Below, piece after piece: positions 1 through 10,235 of a stretch of 64,000 nt of DNA (its first letter is position 1; the number at the start of each line of letters is the position of its first letter). Source of the DNA: Chrysaora quinquecirrha (Eukaryota > Cnidaria > Scyphozoa > Semaeostomeae > Pelagiidae); the NCBI GenBank assembly GCA_014526335.1, contig JACTAT010000016.1, positions 2,194,944-2,258,943 on the forward strand, given 5' to 3'. A program made the position numbers and the translations under genes. The notes beneath the pieces are model-generated. The model was given only the letters and a program-made list of their open reading frames with translations. It was not told where the DNA came from and made no database searches.

Positions 1-65
1 GCTTGTCATGATAAGTGGTGACTACGGTGTCAGAAACAGCCTTGATAAGTCCGAACATATTTATT
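1..65 (+). repeat. Fragment of an interspersed repeat, second copy near 58.5 kb
   Basis: The first 65 bases closely match the reverse complement of about 58470-58562. Both share the strings CTTGTCATGATAAGTGGTGA and GTGTCAGAAACAGCCTTGAT. The 58.5 kb copy has about 10 extra bases in the middle, which bring in a stop. One plus-strand frame is open here and ends at a possible GTAAGT donor at about position 73. Because the second copy is broken and sits in an intron, I read this as a repeat fragment rather than an exon. The family is unknown. Confidence 0.45.
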
Positions 66-165
66 CTTCCAAGTAAGTTATACAATAACAGGATTCTAAT
101 ACATTACACAACATGAATTTTTCTGTTGTAAAGTATACAGTTATTGTTTCTTTAATAAAACAAAC

Positions 166-218
166 CTTAACCGCTGTCCTGATGTCCCTTTGAATATCAT
201 CTTCACTTCTACAGCATA
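166..218 (-). CDS. Possible further lumenal exon of the TMEM106-like gene
   Basis: A polypyrimidine tract and CAG acceptor precede an open stretch starting Y-A-V-E-V, and a GTTTGT donor follows. The start resembles the 'YYSVEV' segment of the TMEM106 lumenal domain. The connecting coding sequence from 1882 (the 'LNITN' region) is not visible, so this exon may be spurious. Confidence 0.3.
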
Positions 219-533
219 CTGAAAAGGGAAAGATAAAAAATAGATTGAAGAGCAAACTAAGTAAGAACTAAGAGTATTAATTACATGTAGCGTTGTCATT
301 CAAGACTTCTTTCATCGGACTCCAAAGCAATGGACATAATGTTCATCTATATCCACATTAAATTATTGCCACAATAAAATGATGTTTAACGCTCTAAAGA
401 ATGTCAGGTATAAAATAGTGCTATGATTTTCTCCTCTGTTTTCATGTCACCTGGCACCTGAATACCTAATTACGAAAACTTTGCAAGTAATGTTCCATTG
501 AGGCAATCTCTAGAATCAACTGAGCTGCCCCTA

Positions 534-1123
534 CAGTTGACATCCGCTATCTCGACTGCCCTCTATCTCGAACATTCGCTATCTCGAACGATTTTCCATT
601 TCCCCTCGTTTTGGTATAAGGGTTTGTATAGAAAAATCATCCGCTATCTCGAACCCCGTTATCTCGAACATTCGCTGTCTCGAACCATTTTCGATTTCCC
701 TTGGAGGAAAACCTGCTCTTTATCTCGAACTTTGCCAAATTTTCTGCTGAGCTGGATAAAGAGACAGGCTGAAAATATGTATAAGTTCGCCTAGCGGAGC
801 GGGAATGGCAGCAGCTAAGTGATATGCTCCCCAAGTATACAATAGATGAAGCTGTTCTCTTTCGAGATGTGCTGCATCACCATTATCTCAATTTCACCAA
901 TAGTAGGGATGAAAGCAGATGAGCTTTGACTCCTATGTACAAAAAATACAAGACTTGTTTGACGAAATTTGGGATCAGTAACCCTGCATGTTAATAGGGT
1001 TCCTTTTCTGACTTAAAAACTATAATTTTTTATATTTATATGGGGCATCCGTTATTTCGAACATTCGCTATCTCGAACAAATTCCAGTTTCCCTTGAGGG
1101 TTCGAGATAGCGGATGTCAACTG
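534..1123. mobile_element. Pogo/Tc1-like MITE with 22 bp perfect terminal inverted repeats
   Basis: The element starts CAGTTGACATCCGCTATCTC and ends with the exact reverse complement. It is flanked by TA on both sides (532-533 and 1124-1125), the usual target duplication of Tc1/mariner/pogo elements. CAGTTGA is a typical pogo-family end. Several direct copies of the sub-motif CGCTATCTCGAAC lie inside at about 540-730 and 1055-1080, so the end sequence is also repeated internally. There is no transposase ORF, so it is non-autonomous. Confidence 0.85.
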
Positions 1124-1275
1124 TACTCAAATTTGGCTGTCAGTTAAGGAATTTTCAGTACTGAGCCTGAGCCGAACTTCCTTATAAAAAAAATGCGTGT
1201 AATTTCTAGAACTTGTTGCACCAAGTTTGGGTTCAGTACAACTTTTGATGTTATTCAACCAGATTTCTTAGGCTA

Positions 1276-1436
1276 CACATTTTTTTATAAGAAACTGCTT
1301 TATATGAAACCCACTAGTAAGATTTCTGACAAATTACAATAGATTCTTTTGTTCCTTTGTTTCTTATAACAATAGAAAATTTAAGAAACTTTGACTAGTA
1401 AGGCTTTAGCTAGGTTTCTTTTATAAAAAAAATGTG
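1276..1436. mobile_element. Short MITE of the TA-CACxTTTTTTTATAAG family
   Basis: The left end is CACATTTTTTTATAAGAAAC and the right end is its near inverse, GTTTCTTTTATAAAAAAAAT followed by GTG. TA dinucleotides sit on both sides. It belongs to the same broad family as the elements at 5612, 27589, 30106, 51734 and 60144. A related truncated piece lies at about 43980-44055, and a further end-like sequence at about 1180-1200. Confidence 0.65.
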
Positions 1437-1676
1437 TACATGCAAATCCATGTCAGCAATGATTAGGGAGGTACTGCCTCCTCTGCCTTCCTTCTTGGCT
1501 ATGCAGCTGATTACATAACAACAGTGTTATTGCATTCAACAGTATTGTGGATAAAGTCAACACCACACAGGTAACATTATGCAAAATGTTACAATGTTAA
1601 ATAATAGACCTTTTTAACAAAAAGTTGCCAAGATTAAAATTTTACGAAATTGTGGACTATCATTGAAAATGTAGTG

Positions 1677-1830
1677 AAGGTGAAATGGTGTATTTAGTGC
1701 CAGTCACTAGGATCTCAGAAGTAGCTTAACTAATTGAGACCTCAACCCCGGCTGTGATGCTACCATAGCATAGGATCCAACCTGACTTTGTTGAGCTCCT
1801 GACACCATGAGCCAGCTAGATAAGGCTACA
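1677..1830 (-). mobile_element. tRNA-like SINE, family B (old copy)
   Basis: Plus-strand landmarks are GAAGGTGAAATGGTG, CTAGGATCTCAG, GAGACCTCAACCC and CTGACACCATGAG. They match the better copies at 13365-13535 and 31950-32125. On the minus strand the family has a B-box-like GGTTCGAGCCC; this copy is degraded there. Other copies: 9548, 33325, 55548, 56478 and 63918. Confidence 0.6.
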
Positions 1831-1881
1831 TAGCCAGACCACCTTATCATCTATAACAATGTAACATAAACTGAACCTTAC

Positions 1882-3306
1882 CTGCACAATGATGTAAGGA
1901 GTTAATGTTGTGTTATCTGGAATTGATATATTCTTTGAAGTGATTTTTAGCAGCTCTATTGTCACTGATCTGGGTATTAAGAAAAAGCCAAGTGGAACAG
2001 CAATGCAGGCGAAAACAAAAAACATCAGCAAAATCTTGTAGAAGCTGTAAATGGAAAGAGAAAATTAGCTTTTTGGGGTAATTGAAAAGTAAAAGTCATA
2101 AAAAGTCTCAGTTTCCAATCAATTAATCTACAGTTTGCTTCAGCTGTGATGAAACCTAATAACGTTTGAAATCAGTCAGTTTTCAATTCAACATGTCTTC
2201 CAAATTCAAAAGATTTGATCCAAAATAACATTTGCCATTTTGTTCTGCTGTTTACTGATTGGCTTTTCGTGGCAGGTTTTGATGAGATCTCGGTTGTGCA
2301 ACAATAAAATTTTGAGGATCATGTGTCCAATTTACGGCGCAATTGGTGCATTTCGATCCACATCTCGGCAAAAATTCTGCCTTTTTCAATTGTTTTGGTC
2401 TGTTACTGACGTTTATACTCCGAGGAGTGTAAGTCAAAAAATTGACATTGATAAAGGGGTGCAAGGCCAAAATTTTAGGGTGCACTTCTGCATTTTGCAA
2501 ATTTTGTGCAAGCAGTGGCCACACTCTGCAGACTGGACGGTAACAGGACAAGTCGGTAACAAGGACATGTGTTAGACAAGTAGACTCATAATGTGTTACA
2601 CAAGTCAGCCTGTCAGTGTAAACCAAATTGGCTTACTAAAATATAATAAATTGTACACATAATTGTACAAGTACACAGTTAAAGCAGGGGCATGGGGGCT
2701 AAAAACCTCATGGGCCAACATTTCGGTGACGGTGGGGCAACTTGTCCATAGGGTTGGGGCAACTTGTCCATAGGGTTGGGCCAACTTGGTAGTGTGCAGA
2801 CTTGGCAGTGGGACAACTTGTCTAGAAAGCAATTGGACTGGAATAACAAAATATGAACTAACATTCGGGAAGGCTTCAGTCTTTCATCTTTAACAGGGAC
2901 AAAAGCAACAAGCGTGTTGACATCATCTGAAATTGAAAAAGATAAAAATATCACAGCAATGCAAAGAAGATGTCGGAAATAAAACCAACATGGCAAGCAA
3001 AGATGTTTTGCAATCATACAAAAAACATTGAACGAGTACATATTAGCATATAAGATTGTGAGTGAATAAAGCAGTGAATTCTGAAAGTTGAATACCTTCC
3101 AAAACTTTTCCAGAGCCTCTGCATGTTGGGCAAACAACAGGAAAATGTTCATAGGTGAAAGACTCACGGTCACTTTCTTTGTAAGGACTTTTTGAACGAG
3201 GAGAACGACTTTTGTGTTCCGCTGGTGACGGACTGTTGATAGAAACTCCTGCCTTGTTGCCTTCCTCATCTTCTTCGCTAGCAAAATTATTCATTCCTCT
3301 TATCAT
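1882..3306 (-). CDS. TMEM106-family single-pass membrane protein, N-terminal exons (partial)
   Basis: Three exons join in phase: 3096-3306, 2863-2926 and 1882-2044. They encode about 145 residues. An acidic, Ser/Arg-rich cytoplasmic N terminus is followed by the family's CPTC-x-G-x-G motif (residues about 59-66). Next comes a segment like the human 'LVALIPYSDQRLRP' stretch, then one hydrophobic span ending in F-L-I-P-R-S, which matches FFLFPRS of human TMEM106B. The lumenal part begins after it, with possible N-glycosylation sites (N-I-S, N-T-T). TMEM106 proteins are type II membrane proteins of late endosomes and lysosomes. Start ATG 3306 is chosen as the first in-frame methionine; 3294 is possible. 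The lumenal exons continue toward or past the left edge. A weak candidate is 166-218 (Y-A-V-E-V with an AG acceptor), but an exon before it is not found. Family is fairly certain; A, B or C type is not resolved. Confidence 0.78.
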
Positions 3307-4539
3307 TTGAATAATGTCAAACAAAATAACTCTGCTCTCGGAAATGCCTATGTTGGCCTAGGTGTCTGGTTCAATGGGTTGCAATGCAATGTAATTAACT
3401 GATTTAGGCCCAAACTCTGCCTGCTGCGAGACGCACCAAAAAAGACATGGTTTCCAGAAACTTAAACAACAACAAGTAATTTAAACGATAGATTGTATGA
3501 TTTCGGGTATCAGAGCATTCCAATTTGTCAAATGACACGTATTCATTCGCTGATAATTGTCTTCTCATCTAAAAAACTTGGCGTCCATGATGATAGAGCA
3601 ATGTTGGAAAATACAAAAATAATCGGGGGTAATAAACGGGGCTGCTTTAGCATAGCAGAAACTCTAATGTTCGTACGGTGTCATACGATAGCAAACGAAA
3701 GCTATTGTGCAATATAGCGATAAAAATACGTACTATATACTCAGTTAACTTGTAGGACAGCAAAGAAAACTTATTTTAATCAAATTTTAATTTATTCATT
3801 TAGCAAATTATGTTCAACTAATAAAAGGGGGTTGGAATAAGAGGGGGGGTTGGAAAATTTTTCAAAATTAACAAGCAGGGTTATTTTAACTCCAGAGTAT
3901 ATTAGTTAACCATTGTACTACTGAGAAGATCCTAGATCGACTGGTTATCTATATTTTTGAAATTCTCTTATATAGTATTTATATAGATTTTATTAAGGAG
4001 CTTATGTCTAATATATTTGTAGATAAAGCAATAGAGATACTCGATTCCTCTGTCCAATACCTTCAAGTTTTCGCTTAGCTGTCTCTCGTCCACTATTCCC
4101 CATGTCAACCACCATATACTATGAGAGTATATAACTTCAAAAAATTAATTAACGGGGGGCGGCAATTAGGCTCCTACAATTATGAACAAAATTGTTGAGA
4201 AAAAAAAGGAATTTACTCTTTCAGTTCCCCAATTTCCCCAACTCTTTCCAGTTGAATGGCGGAGGGGTGGCAAAGTCGTGGACCCTCATCTGTGTGTCTG
4301 GGTACCTGTCTCAATAATTGTCCGTGCATCCACGCTTAATAGTCCCAGAGTACGCTATCGTCTGTTTCCATTAACAGGTGTTCTATTACTGGTTCTATTA
4401 TTTTTATATCTATTCCGAAGTTTTAAGACAGGTTTTTGTGGTTTTTTATCAGAGTGAACTTACTTTTAGCACTCTCTCTGTCAAGAGTGACTCAGATAGA
4501 TAATGCTTAATGCGCTATGGATGAAAAAATTGGCACCTT

Positions 4540-5505
4540 ATGAGAAACAACATGAAGCTTATTACGGAGCAAGATTTGAAAGACTTAAGCAGAGGTTTGA
4601 AATCAAGAAAACGTATTGTTTCAAACACACTGGATTCACTTCTTAGCAAGGTTCCGAATTTTGACAGCAGGTTCGGAGTTGAAGTAGACATCGACAAGAA
4701 ACCTGTAAAGTATGTTGTTGTTGAGAACAACTCCAGAAACTTCAAAGCTTTTGTTTTCATGGATATTGCCCAAAGTGAAGGGACGAAAGATCTTTTATGC
4801 TTTCGTAAGCATCGTGGCAGCCATGTTGCAATACACCCAAACGTAGAGTTAGTAGAAAAATGGAAGGATTGCATTTTGGAAAATAATAATGGCCAAAAGG
4901 TATTTAGTACGGTTCTCGTTAGATCAAAACTCTACAAGGCTTTGCATGCGGGCATACAGACGATGTTTTCGAGTCAGAGACATACAGACGATATTAGTTT
5001 GAAGTATTGCAATTCGCTAAGCATTTCTTCTGGAGAAATTCAAGTAGAAATAATTCCAGCTTTATACATTGGAAATATAAGAAATGATTGGTTTAGAATA
5101 CATTTTAGCATCCAGCCCACATTTGCTGTCGCGAAATATGATTGGTCGATTGATAATGACCCAGAATTCAGCTGGAGCTTGGCATTTTACGAAGAGGATT
5201 GTCGTTTATTGGAACTCAACAAAAGGTTGCTAAATAGCTCCTTACTTTTTGCAGAAAGATTTAGATTGGGTATATTAAATCGAGAAAGGTTAATAACCAC
5301 TCTGCATTTATTAAATGACTCAAGAGAGACAGAAATTAATTTTTCAGAATTTTTGTCATTTCTAATAGCTATCTTCGAAGAAAGATGCTTGTTGTCTCGT
5401 TATGATTATCAATGTTGCAATTTGATACAAAATGAAAAAGAGACTGATATAATAAGGGTTATAAGCATTGGGAAGATGTATTTGAGGCTCATGGGCAACG
5501 GATAG
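4540..5505 (+). CDS. Intronless 321-codon ORF, possibly a divergent Mab-21/cGAS-like protein
   Basis: A continuous ATG-to-TAG frame runs 321 codons in AT-rich DNA with no splice signal needed, so it is probably a real single-exon gene or a recent retrocopy. No signal peptide or membrane span is seen. The middle contains S-G-E-I-Q-V-E-I-I-P-A (about residues 165-175), like the 'V-x-l-v-P-A' strand of Mab-21 proteins. It is followed by W-F-R-I-H-F-S and a later W-S-L-A-F-Y-E-E-D-C-R-L-L, reminiscent of the 'W-R-l-S-F-s-e-a-E-x-x-L-l' signature. The second half is helical and leucine-rich, as in that fold. I do not see a clean GS-x(n)-E/D-x-D nucleotidyltransferase motif, so enzymatic activity cannot be claimed. 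Start 4540 is used; M at codon 5 is an alternative. Confidence 0.5.
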   Translation: MRNNMKLITEQDLKDLSRGLKSRKRIVSNTLDSLLSKVPNFDSRFGVEVDIDKKPVKYVVVENNSRNFKAFVFMDIAQSEGTKDLLCFRKHRGSHVAIHPNVELVEKWKDCILENNNGQKVFSTVLVRSKLYKALHAGIQTMFSSQRHTDDISLKYCNSLSISSGEIQVEIIPALYIGNIRNDWFRIHFSIQPTFAVAKYDWSIDNDPEFSWSLAFYEEDCRLLELNKRLLNSSLLFAERFRLGILNRERLITTLHLLNDSRETEINFSEFLSFLIAIFEERCLLSRYDYQCCNLIQNEKETDIIRVISIGKMYLRLMGNG

Positions 5506-7556
5506 ACTTATTACATGTATCAATCTACTCGTCTTATCGCTTGTTTATCTAAATATCATCTTGAAACGTTCAGAAATTTGAAATGTTTTCATTTCTGTCA
5601 AAGAGATTCTACACGTTTTTTTTTTATAAGGAACCTTTGGTCTGAGTTGAGGCTGGAGTTCCTTAATTTTTCAACAAAATAAGGCTGAAAGTTCCTTATA
5701 CTGTTCCTTGTCGTGGGATATGTATAAATACTAATTTTTACAGCAAATTCATAGAAACTATTCTTCATTTCTAACTTTAAGTATAAAAGGAGCCTTTTGG
5801 TGAAGAACGATGGGAAATATATTGTACTTCTGTTCCTTTTTCGTACAAACCGTCTTGTTCTTTAAAAAAGAGTTTCTTAGTTTTTCATCCGAGCCTCGAC
5901 AGTTCCTTAAAGTTCCTTAATTTTTGGGAATTTTCAGCCTCGAGTTCCTTATAAAGGTGTTCCTTATAAAAAAAAAACGTGTTACACAAGTAAATCTCTT
6001 AGCAAATACATCTTGTAGATCGAAATGTTTTGGACAGAACTTTTCTGACAAACTATTATACTTTTTTAAATAAGCAAATGGTCAATAAGCAACTAACCCA
6101 GCTAGAGCTGAGATTTTGTTAGACTTTTTTGTTGAGAAAGCTTTCTTTACACGGTACATCGTTTCAAAATTGTCGATTACATTGAAATGCCAGAAAAGAG
6201 CCAAAAAAGAGTTTTAAGGCGGGTACCAGTCATTCTGTGAGGGCTGAAATACTAGGTATTTTAAGCAACCCTGAAGGCTGGCCCAAATTCCCGTTGTTTA
6301 TTACCAAATATACTAGAAAAAGCTTCGGAAACTTAGCAGAGCTCTTTACAACTTCAGTTTTTCGAGTTCATGAGCCATAACAAGATAAGGATGCGGCAAA
6401 ATAGTGAACACATACAGTAGTTACTTTCGTCCTACATTCGTTCAAGGAAGAAAGCGCCTTTCATATGATTTGGTCATTTCGATTTACAGTATATCTTCAT
6501 TTGTACTTCTTTGTTATAACTTAATTTTCTAGGTATATCTCTGACGCTGAATAAATACTCTTACTATCAGCGAATCAGACGAGGATGTGTGGGGTGGTAG
6601 GGGGCCATTATAGGTTTGCGGGTTTACGGCTTCAAGCCAGCTTCAACCCAGCTTCAACCCTATTTTGATGTCGCCGCTTACGGATCTTGCAAAGCTTTTT
6701 CTACGGTTTGGGGCTTCAGAATAATTTGCGTCTTTTCGCATTTACATCGGTTATAATGACGTAACGACTTTATGCATGCGGCTGCGTCTTTTAGCCAAGA
6801 TGGGCCTGTAGCTGCATTCTTAATTGCACAAGGAATGAGCCTGAAAAGGACTCTGTGCTGTGCTGCTAGAAAACGCAATGAGAAAGAAGTAACCAAGCGT
6901 AGCACTTACAAAAGTGAGCACTAAATGACAACGCTGTTAGTAACTTTTTGAATCAAGAGTATTATGTTATTCGATCGGATCGTGGCTGGGCGATTTATTT
7001 TATCGCGGATTGCGGCTTTGATCTGATTCTTTCGCGGTTTTGCAGCTTCTGGTTAGCTTCTGGTACCTCTATTATTAACCCCGCCATATGTGTCAACTTT
7101 GGTTACGTTTTGTCTCTGGACCGAAAATTCTGGACATGAGGCATGGGATATAATTTCAAGTCCGAGATGGCGAAGGCGGGAGCTACCTGCACAAGCGCAC
7201 ATGATGCCGCTCTTTTGCTCCACTTCAACTTACGAATGTCAAATGTGGTTGCTGCTGCAACTGTAATGGTGGAAGAAGATGAAGAGAGCTGCGTGTTGTG
7301 CTGTCAATTTTAAAACGAAACTTCTGCATAAGTAAGGTGGTCGTTAAGTTATAAAGAGAACCTGGAAAACCTTCAATAATACTAACTCCCAAATTTCAAG
7401 GTATTTTGAAAATAAATGCAAATGAACTTTGCTTTTTAGCTTTTCTTTGTTAAGCTTTTTTTGGTCTTGTCTTGTTCATGTTGAAGACTCAATCGTTCTA
7501 GCTAATTTACAATTTTTGAAGTTAACCTATAAACACAAAATTTTATTATCTTGCAG
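5506..7556. other. Intergenic region with one MITE and no convincing gene
   Basis: Apart from the MITE at 5612-5981 I see only short chance frames. Stop codons are frequent in all frames. The last part, about 7150-7330, may hold a noncoding first exon of MRPL16, but nothing in the sequence proves it. Confidence 0.5.
5612..5981. mobile_element. MITE with CACGTTTTTTTTTATAAGGAAC ends
   Basis: The left end reads TA-CACG-T(n)-ATAAGGAACC and the right end is the inverse, GTTCCTTATAAAAAAAAAAC followed by GTG. The interior is AT-rich with repeated GTTCCTTA. It is closely similar over its length to 51734-52096, which sits in a POLR1B intron, so both are copies of one subfamily. There is no ORF. Confidence 0.8.
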
Positions 7557-8215
7557 ATGCTGTCTACGTGGAGATTCCTCAATCCTGTAAAATCTGCACT
7601 TTTTCAATCAGAAAATTATGTCATCAGAAATGCGTTCATTTTTAATCAAGTCCAAACCCAGGTCAGTAGATAAGAAAATAGAGAGTTTAGGCTCTATTTA
7701 TCTGGAGGAAAACTTTTTTTAAGTGATATTGTTAAATTTTGTGTTTTTTTTTTCAGCAAGCAAGAAATTTTGTCATAGAACTGAAAACTGGTCCAGTAGA
7801 GATGAAATTTCAGGACAAAAAGGATTATGGTATTTATGCCATGACATCTGGATATGTAAGAGAAGGAGCTATAGAAGCCGTTCGCTTAGCAATTACAAGA
7901 GCAATAAAATCAAAAGATCTTACCCAAATCACTGCTGATACCCCCATTACTAAGAAGCCAGAGGGGAGTCGCATGGGTAAGGGAAAAGGGAAGGTCTCGT
8001 ATTATGTTGCAAAAGTCGCAGCTGGACGATTGATGTTCGAGTTTAACTGTGAAGATGAAACACTTGCTAAAGAAGCTTTTAGACAAGCAAATTTTAAGCT
8101 TCCACTGAGGATTTATTTACGAAAGAAGCCTAAGGGTCCTAAAAAGGTTTTGTCATTGAGTGAGTTAGATAAAATTATGAAGTATAACAGTGATGATTAT
8201 TCAACAATGGTGTAG
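7557..8215 (+). CDS. MRPL16: Mitochondrial ribosomal protein L16 (uL16m)
   Basis: Two coding exons, 7557-7661 and 7757-8215, join in phase 0 through GTCAGT...TTTTTCAG and give 187 residues. The body carries the L16/L10e core: a G-x-Y-A-M strand near residue 60, A-I-x-x-V-R-L-A-I-T-R, then T-K-K-P-E-G-x-R-M-G-K-G-K-G, the conserved rRNA-binding signature. A-G-R-L-M-F-E-F and K-L-P-L follow near the end. uL16 sits near the peptidyl-transferase centre and the tRNA elbow. The first exon encodes an N terminus rich in Ser, Asn and Arg with almost no acidic residues, fitting a mitochondrial import signal. Start 7557 follows directly after a TTGCAG acceptor, so the 5' UTR is probably split by an intron. 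It is shorter than the human protein (about 250 aa) and closer to bacterial L16 in the core. The next gene, calaxin, converges on it. Confidence 0.88.
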
Positions 8216-9547
8216 CTGAAATTCCTTGTAGTTTGGAATTTGAGTTTTTTTGTCATTTGAAAATGCTATCTGAGTGGATTTTTAATGTTTTATCTGATGC
8301 ATTGTAGAAAAATTAAATAATCTCTTATACTTCAGAGGGGAGTTGTTTAAAAGCAGTTGAAAGGTCATTCTGTGTATGGCATCGCCATGTCCCAAGTCTT
8401 TTCCCAATTCATCTGATTGCCAGGAATTGCTAGTTGTCTAAAGTCACCCTTAAAGTCACCCTCCTTACAGTAAGGAGGGTGCTCAGCATGAGTTCACCGA
8501 AAAAGTGGCATGATGAAGTGCAGCACCTGTCATGGTCATAATTTGCTGACTGTAAACACGGAGATGGTTAAAAACTCCTCAGGTTTCTATTGAAACTGTT
8601 GAGGAAGAAAGTTTGCCCTCTCTAAAGACTCATTACATGCATCAAAATTATCCCTAATGAACTGAACTGCTGGACACTCAACCTATTGAATTGAACAATG
8701 ACAACAATTAATTAGATGTGATTGAACTTAAGGGACTTGTGTAGCAAGTCTACCCTCTGAAATAGATCTGCCTCATACACTAAAATTCTTGAACCAAGCT
8801 GGTGCAAGACAAATTATGTGAAATATTGGAGGAAATATGCTTTGAAAAAGAATTTCATGCTTCTTATTGCTCAAATAAACATTCAAAAATAAAGGGTTTC
8901 CAACATACATTGGGTATAGTAATACCTACAGTACATGATATTTACAGATTTACCTGGTTTTTTGTTTCAAAATAAAACCTTCCTTGTGAAAATAAAACCT
9001 ATGTTTTCAGTAGCTTAACTAAACTTTTGTTTTGTTAACCGGTTTGCTAAGTAATACAATTGTCTTTGAAAAACACGTTTGTAAAGACTTGACATTGTCA
9101 ACATTATAAATAGCGTTCACCTCGAAATTTGGAGTCCATGTTCAGTCAAGATTGCTCACTTTCCTGCTTGATCTGTATATTGCTCATCAAACGACTGAAC
9201 ATACTAAAATTGAAGAAATATACATTTCATGTATTGTCAATACTGGTGGTCACTCTTCATGCCATGGGTGTGTTCTATTGAGAAAAGGAAGTAGGGCAAC
9301 ATTCCGTCAGCGGTCAGCTTGTATGGCACGCTGCAGCAACTGAACTATTTTGCGACAGGATCTCCATGACTGAGTCGTATTCGATTTGTACCAACCAACT
9401 GCTCGCATTGCCAATCACATAAGGGTTTTATTCAGATATTCCAGATCCTCATATTTATGACTTTTGTACAGAAATTTCGAGACAATAGGCATTTCTGCTG
9501 CGTTTTGTAGCCTCGTAGAGGAGCAGTGCTGGCGATGCAGCGAAACA

Positions 9548-9690
9548 GAACGTGAAGTAGTGTATTTAGCGTGAGAGGCTAGGGTCTCAGAAGTAGATAG
9601 ACTAACGAGACCTCGACCCTCGGCTGCGACGCTACAGTCTCGATCCCTGGCTCCACTAAGCTCCTAACACCACGATTTAGTTGATCTACT
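9548..9690 (-). mobile_element. tRNA-like SINE, family B (old copy)
   Basis: Contains GTGTATTTAGCG, CTAGGGTCTCAG, GAGACCTCGACCC, GACGCTAC and CTAACACCACGA in the order found in the other family B copies. It is degraded. Confidence 0.6.
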
Positions 9691-9904
9691 TCTGAGATCA
9701 TAAGCCGGAGCCCCCTCCCCACCCAATGCATATACTTTTTAGTAAAACTTTAGACATGTCTCAGCAGTTATTAGGTATCAAATTCGGAAATGTTTTGTTT
9801 AGACGTTGGAAACTCTGATCTCAAAGCGACTTGCTTCACCTTGATTAAAAGGAACATCCGTAAGAATGAAAATTACAAAATTATAGATTTCTTAAAGAGA
9901 AGAG

Positions 9905-10130
9905 AATCGCATGGAACAACTAGTCAAGGCATTCAGCTCATGATCGTGAAGTCGTGGGTTCGAATTTCGTCGACCACTTTCCACAAGCCAACAGTCAACT
10001 CAGCTGTCGATCCTTAATCCTTCCGAGGTCGGCAAATGAGAACCCAGGACCCAGGGTATTCATCCTTCCTAGAATATCACTCAGGGGCACAAGCTACAGG
10101 TCAACATTAGCTGCATAGCTGCCAAAACCT
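9905..10130 (+). mobile_element. tRNA-derived SINE, family A
   Basis: Contains a tRNA-like B box (GGGTTCGAATTTCGTC), then GACCACTTTCCACA, TCAACTCAGCTGTC, CGAGGTCGGCAAATGAG, CCCAGGGTATTC and GGGGCACAAGCTACAGGT. The same ordered blocks occur in the minus-strand copy at 54800-55010 and in weaker form at 24968-25160. Confidence 0.75.
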
Positions 10131-10235
10131 ACAACCTGCTTTAACAAATGAATATTGCTTGCTTGCTTGATATCGTGCTTTTCTGCGTCTTGTCCTAACA
10201 GACTTCTCTGTATCTCTAAATGAAGTGAGAATTAC

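Larger units (their letters stand above)
8216..10235. other. Region between MRPL16 and calaxin: two SINE copies, no visible exons
   Basis: The MRPL16 3' UTR lies at the left; AATTAAATAA at about 8311-8320 and AATAAA-like strings near 8870-8895 are possible poly(A) signals. SINE copies are at about 9548-9690 and 9905-10130. The 3' exons of calaxin should lie here, but I could not find a frame with the expected third EF-hand. Confidence 0.5.
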
